Part shown: positions 16,000 through 24,744 of the stretch, piece after piece | Layout: each line of letters opens with the position of its first letter | How positions within the stretch are numbered: the first letter of the stretch is position 1 | DNA from: Enterococcus raffinosus | GTDB lineage: Bacteria; Bacillota; Bacilli; Lactobacillales; Enterococcaceae | Direction of reading: 5' to 3' | Assembly: GCF_018917525.1 (NCBI RefSeq) | Contig: NZ_JAHLOS010000010.1 | Location: forward strand, 54,467-118,466 | DNA: 64,000 bases | The notes under the pieces: model-generated | Told to the model about the DNA's origin: nothing | Seen by the model: only the letters and a program-made list of their open reading frames with translations | Databases searched by the model: none | Program-made: the position numbers and the translations under genes

Positions 16000-16458
16000 T
16001 TAAAATTTAAATAGTTCATCCTGTAATGTCACGATCTGATTTTCGATTAGCAGATGTCCCTTAGTCATCTCCGGAAAGATCACGATGATCGTGTTATCTT
16101 TTCCACTTTTTTCTAATTGGTGTAGATCCATTGAAGCCAATAGAGTACCAGCTTTTACCTTTTTTCCCTTTGTTACTTTGACTGAAAAAGGCAACCCCTT
16201 TAGTTCCACCGTGTCCAATCCCATATGGATCAAAAGTTTTTCACCAGACTTACATTCAAGTGTAATAGCGTGCAGCGTCGGGAAAATGCTCTCAACAATT
16301 CCTTCAATCGGAGCATAGACATTGCCATCATGTTGAGTGATTGCAAAGCCCTCCCCCATCATTTTTGAAGAGAAAACCTCATCTTGAACTGCTTCTAAAG
16401 GAAGAACTCGTCCATTTGCTACAGATTTCAGAATATTTTTCGTTTTAAAAAAGAGCAT
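16000..16458 (-). CDS. PTS EIIA component, glucose family (Crr-like), of the LicT operon
   Basis: A 152-residue soluble phosphocarrier that passes phosphate from HPr to the EIIB domain. The motif FPTLHAITLECKSGEKLLIHMGLDTVELKG contains both active-site histidines, with the phosphorylated one in LLIHMG. SVKVTKGKKVKAGTLLASMDL is the family biotinyl-like hairpin. The upstream EIIBC has no IIA domain, so this free-standing EIIA completes it. It lies 13 bp downstream of the GH4 gene. A second such EIIA is at 42686-43144. Confidence 0.93.
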   Translation of the reverse strand: MLFFKTKNILKSVANGRVLPLEAVQDEVFSSKMMGEGFAITQHDGNVYAPIEGIVESIFPTLHAITLECKSGEKLLIHMGLDTVELKGLPFSVKVTKGKKVKAGTLLASMDLHQLEKSGKDNTIIVIFPEMTKGHLLIENQIVTLQDELFKF

Positions 16459-16471
16459 CCTCTCATCACCT

Positions 16472-17800
16472 CTATACTAATTTTGGCCAGTATTCTTTAT
16501 TGGCTTCAATCATTTCATCTAAAATTTTCTTTGCTACGCGAGCATTCGGTACCGTTTGATTCAACGTAAATGCTTGCAATGCTTTTTGATAAGAACCTTC
16601 AAAATAAGCATCAACTAATAATTTTTCTGCTGCTACCTGTGCTTCCATCAGCCCTTTATGGAAATCACAGATCGGTTCTCTTAAGGAAATCGGTTCTACA
16701 CCTGTTGCTCCTACATACGCAGGTACTTCAACCACTGCATCTGGACGAAGATTCGGAATCGCTCCTTGGTTCGGCACGATCAGCATGAAGCGGCGACGTT
16801 CGTCATTCAGTAAAGAGGTTGCCATGTCTACTATGTACTGACCGTGCTCCCCAAAGTTAAAGTTCAGGACATCTTCCGTTACGCCCTCCCGAATCTTTTC
16901 CGCCATCTCCTTCGTGTTCTTTTCCCGACCTTCCATCACCATATTGGCGCGTGTGTAATTTTTATCCGCATGTTCCACGACCATATCTGGATATAGATAA
17001 TACTCTAAATAATTATTCGGAATATTTTGCGGGAAATTTTTTGTGATAACAGACATCATGCTGAAAGCCTCCTGCCATGTTTTATCTCCAGCATTAAAAT
17101 CCGCTACTTCCATTTCCTGAGTCGTTAATTTTTCAATGATTTCCGGCATCACATCACGCTTCAGATCTTTATCATAAATCGAGGTATACCAGCCGAAATG
17201 ATTCAGTCCATAATAAGTTGGAATCCAATTTTTTCGATCATAGCCATAATTGACAGCTATCGTTTCTTCGATTGAAATCGTCATATCGCAGGCATTGATC
17301 ATTTTCGCTTTTGGATACTGTCTACGAACAGCTTCTGAAACAATTGATTCCGGATTTGTATAATTTAAAATCCATGCTTCAGGCGCATACTTTTGAACAT
17401 AGCCAACTATTTCTAATAGGCCATTCATTGATCGCATGCCATAAGCAAATCCGCCTAGGCCACAGGTTTCTTGTCCGACTAAGCCATGACTTAAAGGAAT
17501 TTTTTCATCCTTTTCACGCATCTTCATACCACCAACACGAATCTGAGAAAAAATGAAATCACAGCCGCTAAACGCTGTTTCGGGATCTTCGGTTGATGAA
17601 ATGACCACATCCTTAAATCCTTCTTTCTTTAACATGTATTGAATAATCAAATACATATCGGCATTTCTCTGAGCATCAATATCGTATAAGCGAATCTCTG
17701 AAAGTGGTAAACGATCCGCATTATTCAGCACCGCTTGAATGATTCCTGGTGTATAAGTACTGCCTCCGCCGGCAATCGTAATAATTTGTTTCTTTGTCAT
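16472..17800 (-). CDS. GH4 family 6-phospho-glycosidase of the LicT operon
   Basis: A 442-residue cytoplasmic enzyme that needs NAD and a divalent metal and hydrolyses a phosphorylated disaccharide delivered by the PTS. The Rossmann motif is IAGGGSTYTPG. The metal/substrate region is NACDMTISIEE, followed by [10 protein letters not shown]. In this family CDMP tends to mark 6-phospho-alpha- and CNVP 6-phospho-beta-glucosidases; here the motif is CDMT, so anomer preference is not certain. A ChbG-type deacetylase in the same operon recalls E. coli chbF-chbG, where the GH4 enzyme acts on deacetylated chitobiose phosphate. The gap to the PTS gene is 14 bp. Confidence 0.88.
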   Translation of the reverse strand: MTKKQIITIAGGGSTYTPGIIQAVLNNADRLPLSEIRLYDIDAQRNADMYLIIQYMLKKEGFKDVVISSTEDPETAFSGCDFIFSQIRVGGMKMREKDEKIPLSHGLVGQETCGLGGFAYGMRSMNGLLEIVGYVQKYAPEAWILNYTNPESIVSEAVRRQYPKAKMINACDMTISIEETIAVNYGYDRKNWIPTYYGLNHFGWYTSIYDKDLKRDVMPEIIEKLTTQEMEVADFNAGDKTWQEAFSMMSVITKNFPQNIPNNYLEYYLYPDMVVEHADKNYTRANMVMEGREKNTKEMAEKIREGVTEDVLNFNFGEHGQYIVDMATSLLNDERRRFMLIVPNQGAIPNLRPDAVVEVPAYVGATGVEPISLREPICDFHKGLMEAQVAAEKLLVDAYFEGSYQKALQAFTLNQTVPNARVAKKILDEMIEANKEYWPKLV

Positions 17801-17814
17801 TATTCTCTTCCTTC

Positions 17815-19230
17815 CTATTGTTCCAATAATTTATTGAATTCCGCCATTACATAAGTGACCTCTAACCCAATAATGATTTGATAATTTTTTTCTGTTGGTT
17901 TGATCACACCGCTGACACCTAACTGTTTGATTCGTTGTTCATCAACAATCGTTGGGTTTTCAACCTCAACTCTCAAACGGGTATTACAACTGAAGGCATC
18001 TGAAACATTCTCTTTTCCGCCAAAGGCCTGCAGCATTTTCTTTGCCATATATTCATAATTCTTACTGGCCAATCCAAGTTCTTTTTCGTCTTCTACCGCT
18101 TCAATTCCGTATTCTGTAGCTACTTCTCTGCCTAGCGTTTGAATACTGCGTTTCTTGATAAGGTAGTAGAAAGTAAAATAGTACAAGGCAAAAAATACGA
18201 TTCCGACTGGGATGATAAGAATGGCATTGGTCGCAATTCTAAAATTAATTAAATAATCTACGATACAAGCGCCAAATGTAAAGCCAATCCGAATATTCAA
18301 CAAGTAACACACGATTCCGGCAAGCCCGGCAAATAGCGCATGTACGACATAAAGCATAGGAGAAAGGAACATAAAGCTGAATTCGACTGGTTCAGTGATG
18401 TTGGAAATAAATGACGTTGCCGCACCACTACCCATGATCCCTTTAACCATTTCTTTGTTTTCTTTGAAAGCCGCACGATAGATAGCAAAACAAATTGCAG
18501 GGACGCCAAACATCATGATAACGAAGAAGCCTGATAAGAATAATCCTGCTTGTGGATCACCGTTGATAAAGCGTGTCATCTCACCACGGAATACTTCGCC
18601 ACTTGGCGAGGTGTAGCTCCCAAGGTCATAGTAAACATAGGTGTTCAGTACATGATGGAGTCCAAAAGGAATCAGCAGCCGATTAAGAAACATAAAAATT
18701 CCCACTCCTAAAGCTCCCATATTAACTAACAAGCGTGCGAAGTTGTCGATTCCGGCCTGTGCGAAGGGCCATAAGAAGCCGAATACGACTGAGGTGACTG
18801 TCTGTAATATCATCACCATCGTCAACGGAAACTTCTCACCTGCAAAGTAAGAGAACACCATCGGTAATTTTTGTTCTTTGAAACGATTGTACGTCCAAGC
18901 TGCGATAAGCCCCGAGAGTATCCCGCCGAAGATTCCCATGTTGACAGCTGGATTCATAATTTCTAAGCCCTTTTTCAATGTTGCGATCGCTAGAAATCCT
19001 GTTAGTGCAGGAATCCCTTTATCCTTGGTCTTAGCAAAACCAATCGTTACTCCGATGGCAAACAAGATATCCAAATTCCCAAATACCGCATTTCCCGCAG
19101 CCCCAATAACAGGGATATTCAACATATCATCTGCTGAAAGACGCATAATCAATCCGGCCAATGGCATCGCTGCCACTGGAAGCAGCATCGCTCTCCCTAA
19201 TTTTTGTACGTTTGCTTTTAAACTCGACAT
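17815..19230 (-). CDS. PTS EIIBC component, glucose/alpha-glucoside family
   Basis: A 471-residue membrane permease. It has an N-terminal IIC domain of about ten helices, with RLLIPFGLHHVLNTYVYYDLG and the GxxxxITEPVEFSFMF motif (here SFISNITEPVEFSFMFLSP). A C-terminal IIB domain carries the phosphorylated Cys in DAFSCNTRLRVEVENP; the usual sequence is CATRLR. It imports and phosphorylates a glucoside. There is no IIA domain; the gene at 16000 supplies it. It lies between the ChbG-like and GH4 genes with gaps under 20 bp, so all are cotranscribed. Confidence 0.92.
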   Translation of the reverse strand: MSSLKANVQKLGRAMLLPVAAMPLAGLIMRLSADDMLNIPVIGAAGNAVFGNLDILFAIGVTIGFAKTKDKGIPALTGFLAIATLKKGLEIMNPAVNMGIFGGILSGLIAAWTYNRFKEQKLPMVFSYFAGEKFPLTMVMILQTVTSVVFGFLWPFAQAGIDNFARLLVNMGALGVGIFMFLNRLLIPFGLHHVLNTYVYYDLGSYTSPSGEVFRGEMTRFINGDPQAGLFLSGFFVIMMFGVPAICFAIYRAAFKENKEMVKGIMGSGAATSFISNITEPVEFSFMFLSPMLYVVHALFAGLAGIVCYLLNIRIGFTFGACIVDYLINFRIATNAILIIPVGIVFFALYYFTFYYLIKKRSIQTLGREVATEYGIEAVEDEKELGLASKNYEYMAKKMLQAFGGKENVSDAFSCNTRLRVEVENPTIVDEQRIKQLGVSGVIKPTEKNYQIIIGLEVTYVMAEFNKLLEQ

Positions 19231-19248
19231 TTTAAACTCCTCCTCATT

Positions 19249-20013
19249 TTAAATATCTTTGTAAGTTACTAACTCAATCAAACAATCCCTTTTAACCTGC
19301 AATGCAAACTCTGAATGGATCAGAAATTCCACCTGATTAACCCTTGGATAAACAAAACTTGAGCCCTCTAATAATTGCTGATCAAGATATGCTGTGTGAC
19401 ACATAATTTCGATGGTTTTATTTTCGCGTAAAAGCGTCAGCAGCTGTTCTAAATAGTCTTCAATCGAACAATCAATTTGCCTTTTTTCTTTAATTGTTTC
19501 GCCAACATCATCAAAATACGGTTCAAAATAATCGACGTGCTGAACCTCTGCTTTTCTCTCGAAATTCCCGCGAACTGGCAGATCATATTTTTTAGCCAAT
19601 GCAATGACAACTTCCTGATTATTCCTAAAGGTGTGCGTATGATGGTGACTATCTAAGTGGGTTGGGATAATTCCGGCTCGATAAACCTTTTGAATTTGAG
19701 CATTCCACTCTTGATATAGCTGATCGTTGTCTATTTCAAAAGGCTTTGTATAAAAAGATAATTGCTTAAATTGATCGCCCTCCACCAAACTATCGACATT
19801 TTCCAATAAAGGTTTCCCACAGGTTAGTGTCAGATGAACACCCACACCTAAATCTGGTAATTCTTTTTTCAGCTTCACCGCATGTTCAAATCCCGGCATA
19901 TTTGCCATCAAAGTTGTTGAAGTTAATATTCCTCGTTGATAAGCATCAACTATGCCGTAATTCACACCATGGCTGTAGCCAAAATCATCTGAGTTAAAGA
20001 TTACTTTTCCCAT
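19249..20013 (-). CDS. ChbG/YdjC-family carbohydrate deacetylase
   Basis: A 254-residue metal-dependent deacetylase. The metal site is visible as NSDDFGYSHGVNYGI (Asp-Asp) and HLDSHHHTH (His). These enzymes remove an acetyl group from chitooligosaccharides or diacetylchitobiose-6-phosphate so that a GH4 enzyme can cut them. ATG 20013 is preferred to ATG 20022, because AGAAAGGA is well spaced for it but overlaps the longer start. It is the first gene after the intercistronic RAT/terminator and precedes the PTS, so its expression is likely gated by LicT. Confidence 0.9.
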   Translation of the reverse strand: MGKVIFNSDDFGYSHGVNYGIVDAYQRGILTSTTLMANMPGFEHAVKLKKELPDLGVGVHLTLTCGKPLLENVDSLVEGDQFKQLSFYTKPFEIDNDQLYQEWNAQIQKVYRAGIIPTHLDSHHHTHTFRNNQEVVIALAKKYDLPVRGNFERKAEVQHVDYFEPYFDDVGETIKEKRQIDCSIEDYLEQLLTLLRENKTIEIMCHTAYLDQQLLEGSSFVYPRVNQVEFLIHSEFALQVKRDCLIELVTYKDI

Positions 20014-20036
20014 TCTTTCCATCCTTTCTTTTTTAT

Positions 20037-20120
20037 ACTAAAAATAGACGCAACCTAATGATCGCCAAAACGAATACTCGCTCTGCATCAAAAGGTTGCG
20101 CCTACCGAATAGTTACGCCC
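20037..20120 (-). promoter_or_regulatory. Second ribonucleic antiterminator (RAT) and terminator, between licT and chbG-like gene
   Basis: On the minus strand GGGCGTAACTATT ... TAGGCGCAACC (about 20091-20120) matches the RAT consensus bound by LicT/SacY proteins. It overlaps the 5' arm of a terminator whose arms are GGCGCAACC (20094-20102) and GGTTGCGTC (20047-20055), followed by TATTTTT. The RAT and terminator are mutually exclusive, so transcription of the structural genes should need active antiterminator. Confidence 0.8.
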
Positions 20121-20124
20121 TTGA

Positions 20125-20955
20125 TTATTGAATTCTTGCTAAATGAATGGCCAGATAAACGACTTCGTTTTCCTGCACATCCAACTGAAATTTCTCTTCG
20201 ATCATTTTTTTGATCGCTGTTGCGGTTTGATATGGTTCACTTTCTTTAAAGGTACTGGTGAAAAATCCAATATTTTCAGTTGGTGACTCTTCTTGATAAA
20301 TCAGACGTTTCACTAAAAATTTGATATGAATCATCATACGATGGTAGGTCAATGAATTTTTGTCAAAATGATAGCCATAAGATTTCTCCAAATCCTCAAG
20401 AATTGTCTTTGTCATTTCTAATATCTTTAAGCTGTTTAAACTATTTCTTTCGCCTAATTCCGCATTGATAATATGCATGGTAATAAAACCAATTTCATTT
20501 GCTCCCAACTCTGTGTTATAGCGTTGATTGATTAACGCCACGACTTCATTCGCCGTTTCATACTCTTCCGGATAGAGCAATTTCATTTCTGGCAGCATGA
20601 TCGCTGTCACCTGACTGTCTTCTTTCTTACGTTGAATCGCAAAATAAATGTGATCCGTCAAGGCAATGTAAATGTTTGAATCTAACGGTGTAGAGATTCT
20701 TTTCGAGATAAATTGAATGATCTCCTCGGAAAAATTAATAAATTCGATCGGAATTTGAGCCGCCATCTCACTAAACATCTTGGTTTTCTCTTTGGAATCC
20801 AAAGTAAAAAACTTATCCGCCAGTGCTGGATCAAACACCTGATCAACGAAAGCAGAAAATCCAATTCCCTTACCCATAGCGATTTTTTCGATTCCCTCAT
20901 CATCAATTAAAATCACATTATGACTGATCTTTTTAACAACCTTCATTAGTTGCAC
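20125..20955 (-). CDS. licT: BglG/LicT-family transcriptional antiterminator
   Basis: A protein of about 275 residues. The N-terminal RNA-binding CAT domain is KVVKKISHNVILIDDEGIEKIAMGKGIGF. Two PTS-regulation domains follow, with conserved His in ITMHIINAEL, YHRMMIHIKFL and YLAIHLARIQ; these are phosphorylated by HPr or EII. In the dephosphorylated EII state it binds RAT RNA and prevents termination. The start is GTG 20955 or ATG 20946; GAGAGG is closer to GTG. Both the leader of its own gene and the gap after it hold RAT/terminator pairs, so it regulates itself and the downstream PTS genes. Confidence 0.92.
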   Translation of the reverse strand: MQLMKVVKKISHNVILIDDEGIEKIAMGKGIGFSAFVDQVFDPALADKFFTLDSKEKTKMFSEMAAQIPIEFINFSEEIIQFISKRISTPLDSNIYIALTDHIYFAIQRKKEDSQVTAIMLPEMKLLYPEEYETANEVVALINQRYNTELGANEIGFITMHIINAELGERNSLNSLKILEMTKTILEDLEKSYGYHFDKNSLTYHRMMIHIKFLVKRLIYQEESPTENIGFFTSTFKESEPYQTATAIKKMIEEKFQLDVQENEVVYLAIHLARIQ

Positions 20956-20993
20956 CGATCCTCTCTAAAAACATTCAAATTTTATTTGAAAAA

Positions 20994-21055
20994 CAAAAAA
21001 ACGACCCAAGGAAAGTGTCTTTCCTAGGTCGTGCCTAATTTAATAGTTGCACCCT
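20994..21055 (-). promoter_or_regulatory. First RAT and terminator in the licT leader
   Basis: On the minus strand GGGTGCAACTATT ... TAGGCACGACC (about 21027-21054) is a close RAT match to the second site at 20091-20120. It overlaps the terminator CGACCTAGGAAAG/CTTTCCTTGGGTCG followed by seven T residues. This is the standard LicT-type attenuator. Confidence 0.85.
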
Positions 21056-21071
21056 ATCTGTTTACACGCTC

Positions 21072-21100
21072 AATATAGCAAATAAAAAAAGCGCTGTCAA
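21072..21100 (-). promoter_or_regulatory. Promoter of the licT operon
   Basis: On the minus strand TTGACA (21095-21100) and TATATT (21072-21077) are separated by exactly 17 bp. The start of transcription would be about 21065, ten bases before the first RAT. Confidence 0.85.
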
Positions 21101-21235
21101 CGCTTTTTTTATTTATTTGTTTTCTAATTTTAAATTCTACCAATAGCAAAGTGAATGATTATTGATAGATATTTCAACACTTTTTCTTTAGAACTAACAG
21201 TTTTTTAGATAGTTTGAAAAATCCTTTTAAGATCA

Positions 21236-21274
21236 TGCAAAACACTTCCCAAAAAACATGGGAAGTGTTTTGCA
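21236..21274. terminator. Perfect 15-bp hairpin after the nucleoside operon
   Basis: TGCAAAACACTTCCC pairs with GGGAAGTGTTTTGCA around a 9-base loop. The AAAA/TTTT within the arms acts as a U-tract in either direction. It lies just below the stop of rbsK. The region 21111-21235 is AT-rich with no supported gene. Confidence 0.75.
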
Positions 21275-21290
21275 TTCTTTCGCTACTTTT

Positions 21291-22208
21291 TTATATTTCT
21301 ATAGCTAACTCTGCTTCATAGGGTATAGAAGGTTGAGCACCATATCGTTGAACTGTCAAAGAGGCCGCTTTGCTTCCATAAGTGATTGCTTCTTCGATAT
21401 TTTGTAAATCATGAGATAATTTTGATGCAAACGCACCGATGAATGTATCTCCTGCAGCAGTTGTATCCACTGCATGAACTTCAAAAGCAGGTACCAATCC
21501 TGATTTACCTTCTGCGATAGAGTAGAATGCTCCTTTATTTCCTAATGTGACTATGAGAACCTTAACTCCCAATTCGTGAATTTTATTTGCTGCACTAACT
21601 AAATCACTTTCACTAGTAATTTTAACACCAATAATTGTCTCTAATTCTATTTCATTTGGTATTAAAATATCTGTCGCGCGAATAATTTTTTCAGGTAACA
21701 TTTCAGGTGCAGGAGCAGGGTTTAAAATTGTGGAAGCAGAGCCTTTTCGAGCAATTTCAAAACTTCTTTCAATACTCTCAAGATTGGTCTCTAATTGAGC
21801 AATTACATAGTCACTCGAAAAAATCATTTCTTGATTCATTAAAACATGTTCATTAGAAATTTCTTGGTTGGCCCCTCCGTAGATTACAATACTGTTCTCC
21901 CCGCTATCATCAACAGTAACATAGGCACTTCCTGTTCTTACGCTATCCAAATGAGCAATTCCTGATGTATTGATTCCATCTTGTTCAAGCAAATCTACAA
22001 GAGTTTTTCCACCATCATCATTTCCTACAGCTCCTATAAAATTCACATGAGCACCACTTCTAGCAGCAGCAATTGCTTGATTTGCGCCTTTTCCCCCACC
22101 ATTCGTAAATACTTCTTTTGAATGAATTGTTTCACCTGGTTTTGGAAAATGCTCTGTACGAATCGTTGTATCTAAATTAACACTTCCTACTACTGTAATC
22201 TTATTCAT
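21291..22208 (-). CDS. rbsK: Ribokinase
   Basis: A 305-residue PfkB-family kinase that makes ribose-5-phosphate from ribose and ATP. VVGSVNLDTTIRTEHFPKPG is the ribokinase N-terminus, GGGKGANQAIAAARSG the substrate/anion motif, and DTTAAGDTFIGAF the catalytic C-terminal signature with its Asp. ATG 22208 is chosen for the normal ribokinase start and the GGAGAG about ten bases upstream; the longer frame uses TTG. It is the last gene of the operon with a nucleoside hydrolase, MFS and ECF transporter, so the ribose probably comes from nucleosides. Confidence 0.95.
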   Translation of the reverse strand: MNKITVVGSVNLDTTIRTEHFPKPGETIHSKEVFTNGGGKGANQAIAAARSGAHVNFIGAVGNDDGGKTLVDLLEQDGINTSGIAHLDSVRTGSAYVTVDDSGENSIVIYGGANQEISNEHVLMNQEMIFSSDYVIAQLETNLESIERSFEIARKGSASTILNPAPAPEMLPEKIIRATDILIPNEIELETIIGVKITSESDLVSAANKIHELGVKVLIVTLGNKGAFYSIAEGKSGLVPAFEVHAVDTTAAGDTFIGAFASKLSHDLQNIEEAITYGSKAASLTVQRYGAQPSIPYEAELAIEI

Positions 22209-22262
22209 CTCTGCACTTCTCTCCAATTGTCTTCACTTACATGTATTCGATACTAAATTATC

Positions 22263-23210
22263 TTATGAAAAATACTTGATCGTATCCATCGTCAATTTTC
22301 TGAATTTTTCTAAATCAAGATTAAAAGCAACCTGAACATTTTTTTCTTTCTTATAGACATCATCATAATCAACTACGGTACTGCCTAATGCTAATGTATC
22401 ACTGGTCTCTACCTGTACATTCATTGGATATACAGTAAACATATCCGGATCAATAACATAAGCGACAGCACATGGATCATGCATATGGATACCCTCGGTG
22501 TGCGTTTCATCAGCCCAGAATGGTCGTGTAGTTGTTAAATTGAAAAAATCTAATAGATCAGCCATTGTTGTGGCTACTTGATTCCCAATATTACGAATTT
22601 CTTTGATATCGTCTTCAAATAATTGAGCTTTTAATGTCACATCTAAACCAAACATAGCAACTGGAACTCCTGATTTAACTACGATATCTGCCGCTTCAGG
22701 GTCCACATAGATGTTAAATTCTGCATGTGGCGTCATATTTCCGCCAAAACAAGCGCCTCCCATAAAGGAAATTAGTTCGATTTTTTCTTTTAGTTCAGGA
22801 TGCGATAACAAGAAAATCGCAATGTTTGTTAATGGACCAGTAGCGATCAGAGTGATCTTTTCTTCTGATTCTCTTAAAATTTTTGCTATTAGATCGTTCG
22901 CTGAAATATCCAAATCAGCAATTGTGGATTCTGGTAGTTCAGCACCATCTATACCAGATTCACCATGAACATCATCTGCAATTATCAATTCACGACGCAA
23001 CGGCTTTTTCGCACCTCTAGCAACAGGTATCCCTTCACTTTTTGCCAGTGTTAATAATCTCTTCGCATTAATGTATGTTTTTTCTGGAAGTTGATTCCCA
23101 GCTGATGTAGTAACTGCTAATAAATCAATCTTCTCTGAAGCAATAGCCATCAATAACGCTAATGCGTCATCATGACCTGGATCACAATCTAAAATCACTT
23201 TTTTTGCCAT
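22263..23210 (-). CDS. Inosine-uridine type ribonucleoside hydrolase
   Basis: A 315-residue calcium-dependent hydrolase that cuts nucleosides into base and ribose. The motif VILDCDPGHDDALAL supplies the Asp cluster. ATGPLTNIA, PHAEFNIYVDPEAADIV and the late HDPCAVAYVIDP with His are all family landmarks. Base preference cannot be read. It lies between rbsK and the MFS gene, with short gaps, which fits a route nucleoside to ribose to ribose-5-phosphate. Confidence 0.94.
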   Translation of the reverse strand: MAKKVILDCDPGHDDALALLMAIASEKIDLLAVTTSAGNQLPEKTYINAKRLLTLAKSEGIPVARGAKKPLRRELIIADDVHGESGIDGAELPESTIADLDISANDLIAKILRESEEKITLIATGPLTNIAIFLLSHPELKEKIELISFMGGACFGGNMTPHAEFNIYVDPEAADIVVKSGVPVAMFGLDVTLKAQLFEDDIKEIRNIGNQVATTMADLLDFFNLTTTRPFWADETHTEGIHMHDPCAVAYVIDPDMFTVYPMNVQVETSDTLALGSTVVDYDDVYKKEKNVQVAFNLDLEKFRKLTMDTIKYFS

Positions 23211-23237
23211 TTTGAATCCTCCAATGCTTTATTATTC

Positions 23238-24686
23238 CTATTTATTTTGTTGAATTTTTTCACCGTGAGTGTAAATCATTTTTTTAGTGACAATGAATAT
23301 CACAAGCGCTGCTAGAACTATTACACCGCCAATTAAGAAAATATTTGCATATGTTGAAGCCGCTCCTGCTGCTGAACCGACAACACTACTACCAGACATA
23401 ACACCAGAAGACATCATCCCTCCAAATACGGCAACACCAACTGACCCAGTGATAGCTTGTACCAAGTCATTGACACCTAATACACGCCCAGATTCCTCAG
23501 GAGCAACTGTCAAGGTTGCTGTATCAACAATTGGTGAGTAAAAGAATGAGGTTCCAAAATAATAAATACATGGTGCAAATGCTAACGCCCAAACTTTACC
23601 GTGAGGAATAGCAAAAGCAATAGCTAACAAACCTAGACCCATAAAAGATAGTGCCATGATAATAGCAGCTGAACGACCAATTTTTTTAACAACCGGCCCA
23701 CAAACGAATCCTAAAACCGCTGCCAATAAAATTGAACCAACCAACAACAGTGATACTTCTGCTGAATCAATCCCAAAAACATTTAGTCCGATGGCATTAA
23801 CACCCGCATTTAATGTGTAGCTAAAGAAGTATCCAATGAATATAACTGACATTGTTGCTATCAATGCAGGATTTTTCAAAAATTCTGGTGTGATAAAAGG
23901 ATTTTTTGCTTTATTAATATAAACAATAAATAGTACTAACGTTACAACAGATGAGATAGCCCAAAACGCATTCATATCAGTGAAAAACATCGTCATCGCA
24001 CCAGCGAATGCACCAATCAAGATGAAGCCAATCCAATCAATATTTGCTCCTTCTGCACGTTCATCAGGTAAATTTTTTGCCAACGAAGGAATAAATAGAA
24101 CAGAAATAATCGGAACAGCGAATAGCCAACGCCAATCAATTTTTGTAATGTAGCCAGCGGCAACAACTCCTAAAGCTGCTGAAAAACGAAAGACAGCCAC
24201 AAAAATACCATAATAGATTACGCGATTTTCTTTTGCAATATACTTTGAAACTAGAACTAAAAAGACAGAACCGGCCACTTGTCCACCAGCAGATTGTAAA
24301 ACTCGAGCAATAACGACTGCCCAAATACTACTAGGTCCAAACCCAAAGCCAATGATGGAACCCAAAACAAAAATAATTACTCCAAATAATGTCATTTTTT
24401 TCAATGAAACAAAGTCACCCAACGCTCCATAAACCACGCAGACAATTCCTAAAATAATTCCTGGAATTGAAGTGATTAAAGGAGCTAAGTTGGTGGCTCC
24501 CAATTGTTGTCCAATATTGACAAAAATCATACCAAAAGCCTGTTGCTCCAAAATACCAAATGTAAATATCAATAAAATCAATGGTATAGCTTTTTTAGCC
24601 ATTCGATTCATTTTTTCAAACTCTTTACTTCCCTCTTCTGGTATCGGAACACCTATAATTCTCTCATTTTCTTTTGTTGCATCCAT
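23238..24686 (-). CDS. MFS transporter, drug:H+ antiporter-2-like, in the nucleoside operon
   Basis: A 482-residue membrane protein with roughly 12-14 helices. A cytoplasmic N-terminus with IGVPIPEEGSKEFEKMNRM is followed by MFS helices; ARVLQSAGGQVAGSVFLVLVSKYI is the motif C-like region of DHA2-type members. GGGGAT lies 8 bases before ATG 24686. It sits in the same unit as the nucleoside hydrolase and ECF transporter, so it may carry a nucleoside, nucleobase or ribose, perhaps exporting the unused base. This is inference from context. Confidence 0.82.
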   Translation of the reverse strand: MDATKENERIIGVPIPEEGSKEFEKMNRMAKKAIPLILLIFTFGILEQQAFGMIFVNIGQQLGATNLAPLITSIPGIILGIVCVVYGALGDFVSLKKMTLFGVIIFVLGSIIGFGFGPSSIWAVVIARVLQSAGGQVAGSVFLVLVSKYIAKENRVIYYGIFVAVFRFSAALGVVAAGYITKIDWRWLFAVPIISVLFIPSLAKNLPDERAEGANIDWIGFILIGAFAGAMTMFFTDMNAFWAISSVVTLVLFIVYINKAKNPFITPEFLKNPALIATMSVIFIGYFFSYTLNAGVNAIGLNVFGIDSAEVSLLLVGSILLAAVLGFVCGPVVKKIGRSAAIIMALSFMGLGLLAIAFAIPHGKVWALAFAPCIYYFGTSFFYSPIVDTATLTVAPEESGRVLGVNDLVQAITGSVGVAVFGGMMSSGVMSGSSVVGSAAGAASTYANIFLIGGVIVLAALVIFIVTKKMIYTHGEKIQQNK

Positions 24687-24744
24687 ATTTTTATCCCCGC
24701 TTTCTTAATATATCTATATAAAGGGTGACTTCACCCATTTATCT

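Noticed and set aside
18878..19252. 124-codon plus-strand frame
   Set aside because: It is opposite the PTS EIIBC gene and has no start signal.
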